A stretch of 64,000 bases of DNA from an uncultured Chitinophagaceae bacterium. Lineage in GTDB: Bacteria > Bacteroidota > Bacteroidia > Chitinophagales > Chitinophagaceae. Shown piece by piece: positions 1 to 9,016 of the stretch. The notes below the pieces were generated by a model, which had not been told where the DNA came from, did no database searches, and was given only the letters and a program-made list of their open reading frames with translations. The position numbers were made by a program, and so were the translations under genes. The stretch covers positions 1 to 64,000 of the forward strand of contig CALCII010000015.1 in assembly GCA_937907395.1 (NCBI GenBank). Reading direction: 5' to 3'. How positions within the stretch are numbered: the stretch's first letter is position 1; each line of letters opens with the position of its first letter.

Positions 1-193
1 CATTATGTTAAATAGCCCTTCGGTACAAAAGCAAAAGAAAAGCCCACGCACTCGTGGGAACTACGGTCTGTACTCGTAATCTTAATCACCCTCCTCTGCA
101 CTAAAACCAAAAGCTAATCTGGTGTATACACATTGCACATATTGGATTCATTTTAAATGACTTACTGATATCTTTTCTCATTTATATGCAAAT
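1..193. other. Gene-poor left edge
   Basis: I see no convincing protein gene here. The minus strand carries a GC hairpin with a T-rich tail at 31-58, lying beyond the terminator of the TPR gene, so a short minus-strand transcript of roughly 130 nt could be made from this stretch. The only minus-strand reading frame is 26 codons starting near 169, with no family resemblance. The upstream neighbour is outside the window. Confidence 0.4.
31..58 (-). terminator. Possible intrinsic terminator at window edge
   Basis: CCCACG (43-48) pairs with CGTGGG (53-58) around a 4-nt loop. On the minus strand the stem is followed by CTTTTCTTTTGC. It lies about 140 nt beyond the terminator of the TPR gene, so it either catches read-through or ends a separate small RNA. 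Confidence 0.4.
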
Positions 194-226
194 AAAAAAG
201 GGCTGCTCTTTCGAACAGCCCTTTCA
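194..226 (-). terminator. Terminator of the gyrA-TPR transcript
   Basis: AAAGGGCTG (197-205) pairs with CAGCCCTTT (216-224) around a 10-nt loop; on the minus strand the stem runs into a T6 tract. It sits 20 nt after the stop codon of the TPR gene. Confidence 0.85.
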
Positions 227-245
227 TATTATAATTGAACTTACC

Positions 246-1511
246 TTATTGGTTCAACACCTGATATTTTTTGTCGTAGAATTTTTCTTTTTCTGTATTT
301 CCCAGGAATCGATTAGCATCTGTAAGCAGATACAATGTTGTTTTATATTCATTTTTAACATGCCTGTCTTTTAGCTCATCTGCAGACATCTTTTCAAAAA
401 TGCCTAAAGCAGTTTCCAAATTTGGTATGGCCTCTTTCATGCGGGCCTCCATTTTAGATTTCAATTCTGTTTTCTTTTGTTGATCAGCAGGTGTGGTTCC
501 CTTTATCGTTTTCAATTCATCCTGGTAAACCACGGCTTCATTAAAATAGGTTTTTCCTAATAACAAATGGGCATCATGTTTTTTAGGGTCGATTTCAATG
601 CACTTTTTAATATGGGAAACAATTTTATCATAATAAGCTGTTTTCTGGTCTGCCGGTGCTTTTTGATCTGTATACAGATAGTTAAACATTTCAGAAGCCA
701 GATCCAACCGGAGGTCATAATCATTCGGTTCTTTTTCAATTACACTTTCATATTTCTTAAAAAGTTCGGGGCCTGCTCCGTTCTTTTTTCGTTCTTTATC
801 TATCTCAAGTTTATCGTAATAGGTATCTGCCGGATAAAATTTACGGCCCAGCGCCGCATATTTCAGTGAGGTGGCTTCGTCTCCTTTTTTATCGTAATGA
901 TATGTAAGGAAACGATAACAAATATCATAACCTTCCCCGGTTATGTTGGCATCGGCGAGCTTTTGAAAAAAGAAAATACAATCGTCGTTCAATTCTGCTT
1001 GCATAGCAGCTGCACCGGCATAGAAATACAAAACAGTATCAATTTCACTCAAGGCCCATTTATTCTTGTAAATAAATCGTCCCACTTTATCGGCTGCTTT
1101 GTATTTAGCCAAGGCCCCTGCATAATCTTGCTTATTATACAAATCGTTTCCTTCCCGCTGGAACTCCAGATAATTATCAAAAATCGGGTAGCTTCTCAGG
1201 GCCAGATATGTTTCTGTTTGCTTAGCATCCAATTCCATTGCCTTTACATACGCTTCAAATGAAATCATCCACGCATCGGGAACTGTACTTTTTAAGGTAG
1301 CATCCTTTGCAATTTGACCATAGATGATTCCTTTATAATACCATGCCTCCCAGTTTTTCTGCTCTTTTTCATTGGCCAGAAGCAGATCTACTGCTTCTTT
1401 TCCTTTAACCCAGTCCTTTTTATCGTAATAATTACGGACTTTTTTAATGTCTTGTCCTGAAACTGCAATGCAAACCAGGAATGCAATCGTTGATAAAAGA
1501 AAATGTTTCAT
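246..1511 (-). CDS. Secreted tetratricopeptide-repeat protein
   Basis: 421 residues. The first 19 residues (MKHFLLSTIAFLVCIAVSG) form a classical signal peptide ending at Q20. The body is alpha-helical with TPR-like repeats, recognisable as A-x-x-Y/W-x-x-G-x-x-Y patterns around residues 50-75, 130-160 and 300-330, and no membrane helix after the signal, so the protein is probably periplasmic or surface-associated. TPR domains mediate protein-protein contacts; the partner is unknown. It starts 18 nt after the gyrA stop on the same strand and is followed by a terminator, so it is probably co-transcribed with gyrA. No enzymatic motif is visible. Confidence 0.8.
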   Translation of the reverse strand: MKHFLLSTIAFLVCIAVSGQDIKKVRNYYDKKDWVKGKEAVDLLLANEKEQKNWEAWYYKGIIYGQIAKDATLKSTVPDAWMISFEAYVKAMELDAKQTETYLALRSYPIFDNYLEFQREGNDLYNKQDYAGALAKYKAADKVGRFIYKNKWALSEIDTVLYFYAGAAAMQAELNDDCIFFFQKLADANITGEGYDICYRFLTYHYDKKGDEATSLKYAALGRKFYPADTYYDKLEIDKERKKNGAGPELFKKYESVIEKEPNDYDLRLDLASEMFNYLYTDQKAPADQKTAYYDKIVSHIKKCIEIDPKKHDAHLLLGKTYFNEAVVYQDELKTIKGTTPADQQKKTELKSKMEARMKEAIPNLETALGIFEKMSADELKDRHVKNEYKTTLYLLTDANRFLGNTEKEKFYDKKYQVLNQ

Positions 1512-1529
1512 TCTCCGAATTTTAATTGT

Positions 1530-4091
1530 TTATTGATTTTCAGGTGTTTCAGGTATATCTGTTGTTCCTGGTTCAATGGGTGTTTCACCATTTTCTTCAG
1601 GTACTTCTGTTTCTTCAATACGTGTGATCGCTGCAATTTCATCTCCATCATCCACACGAATCAATTTCACGCCCTGCGTAGCTCTGCCCTGTTCACTGAT
1701 TTGTCCCACAGCCATACGGATGGTGATACCACTTTTACAACTGATCATAAGATCTTCTTTGCCGGTAACATCCATGAGCCCAACCAAAGGTCCGGTTTTA
1801 TCTGTTACATTAATGGTTTTCACACCTTTTCCGCCCCTGTTGGTCATACGGTATTCATCAACCGCTGTACGCTTTCCGTATCCTTTTTCACTCACCACTA
1901 AAACCGTACGGGATGTGTCGTCTTTATTTACACAAATCATACCAACAACTTCATCTTTTTCATCGTCCACTTCAATTCCCGCCACTCCAATAGCTCCACG
2001 ACCGGTTGCACGTACTTTTTCTTCAGGGAAACGGATAGCACGACCACTCTTAACGGCCATCATGATTTCACTGTTTCCATCAGTCATACGAGCTTCCAGC
2101 AGTTCATCTCCTTCCACGATGGTGATTGCGTTTACACCCGTTGCACGGCGTCTGCTAAAGTCTTCTAAAAGTGTCTTTTTGATAATTCCTTTCCTGGTAC
2201 AAAGTACGATGTAGTGTGATTTGATAAACTCTTCATCGTCCAGATGCGCCACATTCAGAATTGCTTTTACTTTATCATCGGGTGGCAGTTGCATCAGGTT
2301 CTGTATAGCACGCCCCTTACTCGTTTTATCACCTTCGGGGATTTCGTATGATTTCAACCAATAACAACGTCCTTTTTCGGTAAAGAACAGTAGTGTGTGG
2401 TGTGTTGAAGCTACAAAGAGATGCTCTACATAATCTTCCTCTCTTGTTTTACTACCGATCGCTCCCCTGCCGCCACGTCGTTGCTGGCGGTATTCAGTAG
2501 CCGATGTACGTTTCACATAGCCGAGGTGTGAAATACTGATAACCACATCTTCTTCTTTGATCAGGTCTTCTATACGTACTTCATCATCGAGATAAGTAAT
2601 TTCAGTCTTACGTTCATCGCCGAATTTTTCTTTGACTTCCTGTAATTCCGTTTTAATGAGTTCGAACCTCAGGTGTTCATTGCTGAGTAATTCGTTGAGG
2701 TGAGCAATTAACTTCATCAATTCGTCATACTCGTTCTTGATTTTCTCACGTTCCATGCCGGTAAGGCGTTGCAAACGTAATTCAAGAATTGCTTTTGCCT
2801 GGATTTCATCCAAACCCCATCCTGCGTTAACGAGGTTATCTTTTGCAATATCCGGTGTTGCAGAACTGCGAATTAATGCAATCACTTCATCCAGGTGATC
2901 CAATGCAATGAGATAGCCCTGTAAAATATGAGCACGTTCCTGTGCCTTTCTTAATTCATATTTGGCACGACGAACAACGATTTCATGACGGAATTCAACA
3001 AATTCTGAAATGAGATCTTTGAGATTGAGTGTACGTGGACGGCCTTTTACCAATGCCACGTTGTTGATACCGTAGGATGTTTGCAGTTCTGTATACTTAA
3101 ACAACTGGTTGATGATCACATTTGCAACTGCATCACGTTTCAGGTCTACAACAATACGTGTACCTTCTTTCTGGTTACTTTCGTTGTTTACGTGCACAAT
3201 GCCTTCAATCACTTTATCATTCACCAACTGACCAATCTTGTCTGTTAATGCATCACGGTTTACCTGGTAAGGAACTTCTGTGATGATGATTTGTTCACGT
3301 CCGCTGGTTTTGGTTTCTACCGATAATTTACCACGCAACACTACCCTTCCTCTTCCTGTATGGTAAGCACCTTTGATGCCTTCCATTCCATAAATAGTTC
3401 CGGCCGTAGGGAAATCGGGAGCTTTGATGTGTTTCATCAGCTCTTCAATAGTAATATCCCTGTTGTCGATATAAGCGACACAACCATCGATCACTTCAGA
3501 AAGGTTATGTGGCATCATATTCGTAGCCATCCCAACAGCAATACCACTGGAACCATTGATTAACAAATTCGGAATTCGGGTAGGCAATACCGTTGGTTCT
3601 TTTTCGGAATCGTCAAAGTTGAGCTGGAAGTCAACCGTTTCTTTATCAATATCCGAAAGAATGTTTTCGGTAAGTTTCTCCATGCGTGCTTCTGTGTAAC
3701 GCATGGCAGCAGGTCCATCACCATCCTGGTTTCCATAGTTACCCTGTCCGTCGATCAAGGTATAACGCATGCTCCATTCCTGGGCCATACGAACCATTGC
3801 ATCATACACAGCAGTATCACCATGCGGATGGTATTTACCTAACACTTCACCCACAATACGTGCACTTTTTTTGTAGGGCTTATTGTACTGGATGCCCAGT
3901 TCGTTCATGGCAAATAAGATACGCCTGTGAACCGGTTTTAAACCATCCCTTACATCTGGCAAAGCACGACCTACGATAACCGACATAGAATAGTCGATAT
4001 AGGCCGTTTTCATTTGTTCTTCAATATTCACCGGAATAACACGACCACCTTGCGGCTGGCCGTTTTCCATTGTATTTTCAGTTTGATCCAT
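1530..4091 (-). CDS. gyrA: DNA gyrase subunit A
   Basis: 853 residues, normal for GyrA. It forms the breakage-reunion half of gyrase (A2B2), which introduces negative supercoils using ATP. The catalytic tyrosine is Y132 in AAMRYTEARM. The quinolone-resistance region reads HPHGDTAVYDAM (88-99), with T93 and D97 at the E. coli S83 and D87 positions; Thr at the first is a natural variant in several taxa. The GyrA box QRRGGRG is at 537-543 in the C-terminal beta-pinwheel, which separates it from the ParC paralogue at 41296. The start is the ATG at 4091; a TATCTTTG -7 element lies 19 nt upstream. The extreme C terminus is a Pro/Glu/Thr-rich tail of about 35 residues. Confidence 0.97.
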   Translation of the reverse strand: MDQTENTMENGQPQGGRVIPVNIEEQMKTAYIDYSMSVIVGRALPDVRDGLKPVHRRILFAMNELGIQYNKPYKKSARIVGEVLGKYHPHGDTAVYDAMVRMAQEWSMRYTLIDGQGNYGNQDGDGPAAMRYTEARMEKLTENILSDIDKETVDFQLNFDDSEKEPTVLPTRIPNLLINGSSGIAVGMATNMMPHNLSEVIDGCVAYIDNRDITIEELMKHIKAPDFPTAGTIYGMEGIKGAYHTGRGRVVLRGKLSVETKTSGREQIIITEVPYQVNRDALTDKIGQLVNDKVIEGIVHVNNESNQKEGTRIVVDLKRDAVANVIINQLFKYTELQTSYGINNVALVKGRPRTLNLKDLISEFVEFRHEIVVRRAKYELRKAQERAHILQGYLIALDHLDEVIALIRSSATPDIAKDNLVNAGWGLDEIQAKAILELRLQRLTGMEREKIKNEYDELMKLIAHLNELLSNEHLRFELIKTELQEVKEKFGDERKTEITYLDDEVRIEDLIKEEDVVISISHLGYVKRTSATEYRQQRRGGRGAIGSKTREEDYVEHLFVASTHHTLLFFTEKGRCYWLKSYEIPEGDKTSKGRAIQNLMQLPPDDKVKAILNVAHLDDEEFIKSHYIVLCTRKGIIKKTLLEDFSRRRATGVNAITIVEGDELLEARMTDGNSEIMMAVKSGRAIRFPEEKVRATGRGAIGVAGIEVDDEKDEVVGMICVNKDDTSRTVLVVSEKGYGKRTAVDEYRMTNRGGKGVKTINVTDKTGPLVGLMDVTGKEDLMISCKSGITIRMAVGQISEQGRATQGVKLIRVDDGDEIAAITRIEETEVPEENGETPIEPGTTDIPETPENQ

Positions 4092-4109
4092 AGCTTAATT
4101 TCAGGCCGC

Positions 4110-4117
4110 CAAAGATA
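4110..4117 (-). promoter_or_regulatory. -7 element of gyrA
   Basis: On the minus strand TATCTTTG matches the Bacteroidota TAnnTTTG -7 consensus exactly, 18 nt before the gyrA ATG. A clear -33 TTG at the usual distance is not evident. Confidence 0.5.
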
Positions 4118-4140
4118 CCAAAAAGAGAGGGGGAAAACAT

Positions 4141-4163
4141 GAAAAAGGGGGTTAAAAACCCCC
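4141..4163 (-). terminator. Terminator between GH13 gene and gyrA
   Basis: GGGGGTT (4147-4153) pairs with AACCCCC (4157-4163); the minus-strand read-out ends in TTTTTC and the plus-strand read-out in CTCTTTTTT. It lies 125 nt after the GH13 stop codon, so gyrA is transcribed separately. Confidence 0.75.
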
Positions 4164-4233
4164 TCTTTTTTCAACAGTTTTTTTGTGTTTGTGGATAAGA
4201 AACTGAATCTATTTTCTGAGCTTATCCGGATTG

Positions 4234-4274
4234 CCGGAATGTTGATAAAATCAACGGAAACGGCTGCATTCCGG
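4234..4274. repeat. Two-tier inverted repeat after the GH13 gene
   Basis: CCGGAATG (4234-4241) is inverted at 4267-4274, and the interior contains a second hairpin GTTGAT/ATCAAC (4241-4255). CTTATCC also occurs at 4221 and 4279 and inverted at 4192. The structure begins 14 nt after the GH13 stop codon on that gene's transcript and has no T tract of its own; it may protect the mRNA 3' end. Confidence 0.5.
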
Positions 4275-4287
4275 GAGCCTTATCCGC

Positions 4288-5646
4288 TTAATATTTGTAA
4301 ACCAGGTAACCCCAGGCTGGCAATGTGATACTTTGTCCCTCGGCCAGTTTTTCATTTTTGATTGCAAAAACATTTTGGGGTTCACCGGCAATAGCGCCTT
4401 TGAGTGTGAACGACTGCTGCTGGGCAGAAAGATTCAGAATCACAAGCACCTTACTGCCCTCTTTCTCACGGATAAAAGCAAATACAGCATCATCATTGCT
4501 TGACTCCAGTTTGGTGTAAGAAGCATCTACTGCTAACGCAGGTGTGTTTCTACGCAAATTGAGCAAGGTTTTATAAAACGCTGCACGTTGATATTTTCCG
4601 AATACAATTGTGTCTTTATAGAAGAATGACAAGGAATCCAGGAATGGCTCTTCTTGTCCGCTATAAATTAAAGGCACTGTATTTTTCCAGGTTTGGCTCA
4701 ATACTGCAAACGGAGCGTGCACATCGCCGGGCATGGTCTGAAAATCGGCTTTATTCCATGAGTTTTCATCGTGATTGCTGGTGAAATACATTTTCGCAGC
4801 ATTGGGCGGAAAAGTTTCTTCAATATGGCGGATAACAGTATCCAATACACGGGCACTTGCTTCACCTTTTGCCACTTTTTTCATTTTGGAAAATCCATCC
4901 CATCCGTAAGAAACATTGAAGCCTGCATCATGAATCCAGGGTACATCTGCCTCGGCCAACATAAACAGGTTGGGTTTTACTTTTTTCAGCTCGGTTATTG
5001 CATGTTGCCAGAACATACGAGGCACCTCTCCTGCCACATCGCAACGGAAACCATCGATATCGGTTTCTGTGAGCCAGAATTTCATAGCATTGATCATACT
5101 ATCGTGGAGCACAGGGTTCCAGTAGTTGAGGTCACGGGTATCGCTCCAATCAAATGCGAAAGCCAGTTTCCCATCTTTGCCTTTAATGAAGAAATCGGGA
5201 TTACTGTTGATCCACCTGTTATCGGCACCGGTATGGTTGGCCACCCAATCGGTAATTACTTTAAAGCCCAGTTCATGTGCTTTCTGAACCAGTGATTTCC
5301 AGTCTTCCAGCGTTCCGAATTCAGGATTTACTGCCGTATAATCGGCAACGGCATAATAGCTTCCTAATTCACCTTTACGGTCAATTTTACTAATGGGTGT
5401 GATAGGCATGAACCATAAAATGTCCACTCCCATCTCTTTGAGTCGGGGTAAATGTGCTTCAAATGCTTTGAATGTGCCTTCAGGTGTGTACTGGCGCACA
5501 TTCACTTCATAAATATTTGACTGAAGTGCATAATCCGGAAAAGAAGAACCTGTGTTTTCTTGTGATGATTTCTCTTCGGCCGGTTTGCAGGATGCTAAAC
5601 CAGTAGCTAAAGCGATTGCTAATACAGCAAGTTTTTTTATGGTCAT
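4288..5646 (-). CDS. GH13 alpha-amylase-family lipoprotein
   Basis: 452 residues. The signal ends in the lipobox LASC with C20 as the lipidated cysteine. The four GH13 motifs are in order: DWVANH (133-138), GFRCDVA with nucleophile D203, LAEAD with acid/base E232, and TSNHDEN with H292-D293. It therefore hydrolyses or rearranges alpha-glucosides (maltodextrin or starch fragments) at the cell surface or periplasm. There is no susC/susD pair next to it, and exact substrate cannot be told from sequence. It is monocistronic: divergent from the cupredoxin gene and followed by a terminator. Most extracellular GH13 enzymes carry a longer C domain; here about 80 residues after the barrel form a short one. 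Confidence 0.92.
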   Translation of the reverse strand: MTIKKLAVLAIALATGLASCKPAEEKSSQENTGSSFPDYALQSNIYEVNVRQYTPEGTFKAFEAHLPRLKEMGVDILWFMPITPISKIDRKGELGSYYAVADYTAVNPEFGTLEDWKSLVQKAHELGFKVITDWVANHTGADNRWINSNPDFFIKGKDGKLAFAFDWSDTRDLNYWNPVLHDSMINAMKFWLTETDIDGFRCDVAGEVPRMFWQHAITELKKVKPNLFMLAEADVPWIHDAGFNVSYGWDGFSKMKKVAKGEASARVLDTVIRHIEETFPPNAAKMYFTSNHDENSWNKADFQTMPGDVHAPFAVLSQTWKNTVPLIYSGQEEPFLDSLSFFYKDTIVFGKYQRAAFYKTLLNLRRNTPALAVDASYTKLESSNDDAVFAFIREKEGSKVLVILNLSAQQQSFTLKGAIAGEPQNVFAIKNEKLAEGQSITLPAWGYLVYKY

Positions 5647-5774
5647 AATCGTGTGTTTGAAGTGGAAAATTATTGACTTTTTCTCGTTCAGACATCAAAA
5701 TTACCGGTTCAGACAGAAAGATTAGCAGAAATACAGATCTGTAAGTATTTTATTCATCTCAAACCAAAACGATT

Positions 5775-6401
5775 ATGAAATCAAATTTACTTTTCATCTG
5801 CATTTTTCTGTTATTAAGTTCCTTGTCAAAAGCCACGAATTACACAATCTCAATTACCGGTTTCACATATAGTCCTGCAAACCTGATTGTGAATGTAGGC
5901 GACAGGATTACTATCCAGGCCAGTGCCAGCCACCCGCTGCAACAAGTAAGTAAAACCACATGGGATGTGGATGGTTCTGATCCATTAGCCAGCGGATTCA
6001 GTTCATTAACAGATTATTCTTTTACAGTAACATCTGGCATGGCAGGCAGTACGATTTATTATGTATGTGCCAATCACGCAGCGTTTGGCATGAAAGGATC
6101 GATTGATGTAACTGTTCCTTCAGGGGTTGGTAATGAAATACAAAATAGTTTCAACTTTGCTGTATTCCCTAATCCGGTTACCTCAAATGCCTCGGTTAGT
6201 TTCGTTGTGAAGCAATCTCAAAAAATCCAACTCGGTTTATATACTTCTGAAGGCAAACTGATAGAAACAATCGCCAATACAGTGATGCTTCCGGGCAAAC
6301 AAACAATTCCACTTCCTGTTGATGTATTACAAAAGGGCGTTTATATACTTGTTTTAAATGCAGGTAAAGAAACGATCAGGAAAAAGATACTACTCCAATG
6401 A
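5775..6401 (+). CDS. Cupredoxin-like protein with T9SS sorting domain
   Basis: 208 residues: signal peptide (1-20), a plastocyanin-like domain (about 22-115), then a type A type IX secretion sorting domain (about 126-208, FPNPVTSNASVSF... to KKILLQ). The blue-copper ligand set is complete: H53, C98, H101 and M106 in the C-x2-H-x4-M arrangement, so it should bind type 1 copper and act in electron transfer. The sorting domain implies export across the outer membrane and surface attachment or release. Its stop codon is only 6 bp from the stop of the convergent amine oxidase gene, leaving no room for a separate terminator. Confidence 0.88.
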   Translation: MKSNLLFICIFLLLSSLSKATNYTISITGFTYSPANLIVNVGDRITIQASASHPLQQVSKTTWDVDGSDPLASGFSSLTDYSFTVTSGMAGSTIYYVCANHAAFGMKGSIDVTVPSGVGNEIQNSFNFAVFPNPVTSNASVSFVVKQSQKIQLGLYTSEGKLIETIANTVMLPGKQTIPLPVDVLQKGVYILVLNAGKETIRKKILLQ

Positions 6402-6407
6402 GTTTCT

Positions 6408-7763
6408 TTAAATGCTGGCTGCGGCTATTTCGCCGGAAACAACAGCGCCTTCCATCGACCCCTGCAGATCGGCCAGATGTTCTCCGGCGAAGATGGTATT
6501 AACAAAAGGCTTCTGTAATACCGGACGTAAACGGAACCATTGCCCCGGGCGATAAATGGCTGTGCCACCTTTAATGAATTCATCATCGCCCCAGTAATAG
6601 TTGAATTGTTTTTCCAGCATGGGCCTTGTATTTCCAAATGCAGGTTGTAGTGCCTGTTGCATTAATACGGCCCTGCTGTTGTCATCTTGTTTGCCCAATA
6701 CATCTGCTTTATCACCAATCGAATAAGAAATGAGTACCCCTTTTGCAGATGGCTGATTTTTTGTTCCATGGTAAATAAAATGTGCAGTGGTGTCTGTGAT
6801 GAGGTCAAAGCTTTCATCTTTCCAGAAACGTTTGTTGAACAACATCAGGTTTTTATTGACCCTACCGTATTGCAATTCATTGATGGCGTCAATTTTTTCA
6901 ATAGTTAAACCAGGTAACCATTCAATTTTTTTCATTGCCTGTGTTGGGATACTACAGATGAGTTTATCTGCTTCAAATACTTCTCCGTTACTGCAGGTTA
7001 CTTTCACTTTTGCACCTTGTTCAATACGTTTTACTTTGTAGTTTAGTTTCACTTTGTCTTTTCCCACCTGGTCAGCTAATGCTTCTGCCAGCTTCTGGTT
7101 ACCTCCAATAATTTTATAAGGGAGTTCTTTGCGTTCTGCAACAGTAGTAAAATGATTTAATGCTGTGTAAGCAGATACCTGGCGTATGCTTTCGCCAAAA
7201 TCGGTACTGTCACTGAGATTTTGTAAGTCCAGATCGGCACCATCACAACCATTATTCAACAAGTAACGCCACCAATCCAGTTTATCCATTTCTGTTTGTT
7301 CTTCGGGACGCAGATCGGCAAAGTCCATTTTTAAACGGGAAAGTTTGCGTATCCATTCAGGGGATTGTCCCCATTCATAGGGTTTGGAATATTTGTTTTT
7401 ATAGAGCAGGTGTGCCTGCAGAAGATTGTCCTGCAGTTTCAGCTTTAATTCATCACACAAGCTGAGAATACGTTTCTGAGCTTTTGAAATCCATTCGCCA
7501 CCCAACTCCACATTCAGTTTTTCTTTTGCATCGATATTGTATGTAAATACACGTCCACCTACTCTGTTTCTTGCCTCCAGTACAACAACATCAATTCCTC
7601 TTTTTTTAAGCTGATAGGCTGCTGCCAAACCGGAAAAACCGGCCCCTATAACGATCACTTTTGTTGGATTGGAAATGTTGAAAGAAAATAATTCAGGCTT
7701 TGCAATTATCAGACCTCCCGATAAAAGCATGCCGTTTTTTAAAAAGCTGCGGCGGGAACTCAT
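6408..7763 (-). CDS. Tat-exported FAD-dependent amine oxidase
   Basis: 451 residues of the flavin monoamine oxidase/NAD(P)-binding Rossmann family. The N terminus SSRRSFLKNG is a twin-arginine signal, so the folded flavoprotein is exported. The dinucleotide-binding motif VIGAGFSGLAAA is at about 38-49, followed by the LEARNRVGGR segment typical of the family (about 62-71), and the C-terminal FAD motif is FAGEH...GSMEGAVVSGE near the end. The substrate (a primary or polyamine, or an amino acid) cannot be deduced. A Tat-dependent copy in an otherwise cytosolic-enzyme neighbourhood suggests a periplasmic catabolic role. Confidence 0.88.
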   Translation of the reverse strand: MSSRRSFLKNGMLLSGGLIIAKPELFSFNISNPTKVIVIGAGFSGLAAAYQLKKRGIDVVVLEARNRVGGRVFTYNIDAKEKLNVELGGEWISKAQKRILSLCDELKLKLQDNLLQAHLLYKNKYSKPYEWGQSPEWIRKLSRLKMDFADLRPEEQTEMDKLDWWRYLLNNGCDGADLDLQNLSDSTDFGESIRQVSAYTALNHFTTVAERKELPYKIIGGNQKLAEALADQVGKDKVKLNYKVKRIEQGAKVKVTCSNGEVFEADKLICSIPTQAMKKIEWLPGLTIEKIDAINELQYGRVNKNLMLFNKRFWKDESFDLITDTTAHFIYHGTKNQPSAKGVLISYSIGDKADVLGKQDDNSRAVLMQQALQPAFGNTRPMLEKQFNYYWGDDEFIKGGTAIYRPGQWFRLRPVLQKPFVNTIFAGEHLADLQGSMEGAVVSGEIAAASI

Positions 7764-7841
7764 ATGGCTAAATTTTCAGGAAAATTTCAACTTTCCTGAA
7801 CGCCAGAAAAGAACAAATGATGGTTCGTAAGATGATCTAGA

Positions 7842-8969
7842 TCAGATTAATTCAAGCAACTTTGCTACCACAGCATCCACCTCTTCTTTTGTATTGAGTT
7901 TGGAGAAGGAAAATCGAACGGCTACTTTGTTAGGATCATTATTAAAGGCCCTGATAACGTGAGACCCTTGTTGGGCACCGCTGGTACAAGCACTGCCTCC
8001 CGAAGCACAAATACCAGCCATATCGAGATTCATCAGGAGCATTTCGGATTTTTCGCTTTTGGGCAAACTTACATTTAAAACGGTATAATTGCTGGTGCCG
8101 AAGGCATCTCCGTTAAATTGAACACCAGGGATTTTTTCCTGCAGTTGCTCTGCCATATAAAGTTTAAGTACACGTATATAGTTGCTGTCTGCTTCGTGAT
8201 TTTGGGTAGCTAATTCAAGTGCTTTAGCAAATCCAACAATCCCATAAACATTCTCAGTACCGGCACGCATATTCCGCTCTTGTCCGCCACCATGCACAAA
8301 TGGTTTGATCTGTACATTTTCATTGATGTATAAAAGTCCCACACCTTTCGGTCCGTGAAATTTATGTGCCGATCCGGTGATAAAATGAACCGGCGTGTTT
8401 CTGAGATCAAAAGGGAAATGCCCAACTGTTTGTACTGTGTCTGAATGAAAAATAGCATTGTATTTTTTACAGATCTCACCTACTGCAAAGAGATCGGTTA
8501 TATTTCCGATTTCATTGTTGGCATGCAATAAAGTAACCAGCACTTTTTCATTACTGGCTGCGATTAATTCTTCCAGGTGTTGCAGATCGATATGGCCGTT
8601 GGATAATACATTTACATAACTCACTGTTACCTCATCCTTATTATCAAGGTATTCAACGGTATGCAATGTTGCATGATGCTCTATAGCTGAAGTGATGATG
8701 TGTTTGCAGCCAAGGTCACATACAGAACCGGTGATAGCAGTATTGGAACTTTCTGTTCCTCCGCTGGTAAAGAAGATTTCAGCCGGATGTGCGTTCAGAA
8801 TTTTAGCAACTGATTTCCGGGCATTTTCAATTGCCAGCCTTGTTTCACGACCAAATGAATAAATGGATGATGGATTACCAAACCTGTCCTGCAGATAAGG
8901 CAACATGGTTTCCAATACCAATGGATCAATAGCCGTTGTGGCTGCGTTATCAAAATAAATCCGGTTCAT
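7842..8969 (-). CDS. Cysteine desulfurase (NifS/IscS family)
   Basis: 375 residues from the ATG at 8969, which begins MNRIYFDNAATT as in the family; an in-frame ATG 14 codons upstream (9011) lies within the promoter and is rejected. PLP lysine is K203 in GSAHKFHGPKG, and the persulfide-forming active-site cysteine is C328 in SGGSACTSG. It is a fold-type I PLP enzyme that moves sulfur from L-cysteine to an acceptor, for Fe-S clusters or tRNA thiolation. The SGGSACTSG loop length is that of class I (IscS/NifS-like) enzymes. A full promoter precedes it, so it is transcribed apart from glmM. Confidence 0.93.
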   Translation of the reverse strand: MNRIYFDNAATTAIDPLVLETMLPYLQDRFGNPSSIYSFGRETRLAIENARKSVAKILNAHPAEIFFTSGGTESSNTAITGSVCDLGCKHIITSAIEHHATLHTVEYLDNKDEVTVSYVNVLSNGHIDLQHLEELIAASNEKVLVTLLHANNEIGNITDLFAVGEICKKYNAIFHSDTVQTVGHFPFDLRNTPVHFITGSAHKFHGPKGVGLLYINENVQIKPFVHGGGQERNMRAGTENVYGIVGFAKALELATQNHEADSNYIRVLKLYMAEQLQEKIPGVQFNGDAFGTSNYTVLNVSLPKSEKSEMLLMNLDMAGICASGGSACTSGAQQGSHVIRAFNNDPNKVAVRFSFSKLNTKEEVDAVVAKLLELI

Positions 8970-8983
8970 ACAAATCAGTGGTG

Positions 8984-9012
8984 CAAAGATAACAAATACG
9001 TTGGGCGACAAA
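8984..9012 (-). promoter_or_regulatory. Promoter of the cysteine desulfurase gene
   Basis: Read on the minus strand: TTTG (9012-9009), 17 nt, then TATCTTTG (8991-8984). Both elements and the spacing fit the Bacteroidota primary-sigma consensus TTTG-N17-23-TAnnTTTG. It sits in the gap after glmM and sets the desulfurase start to 8969. Confidence 0.75.
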
Positions 9013-9016
9013 CAGC

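Noticed and set aside
1576..2214. 212-codon plus-strand frame opposite gyrA
   Set aside because: It is the antisense of a highly conserved gene (gyrA), has low-complexity Ser/Pro-rich composition and no family resemblance.
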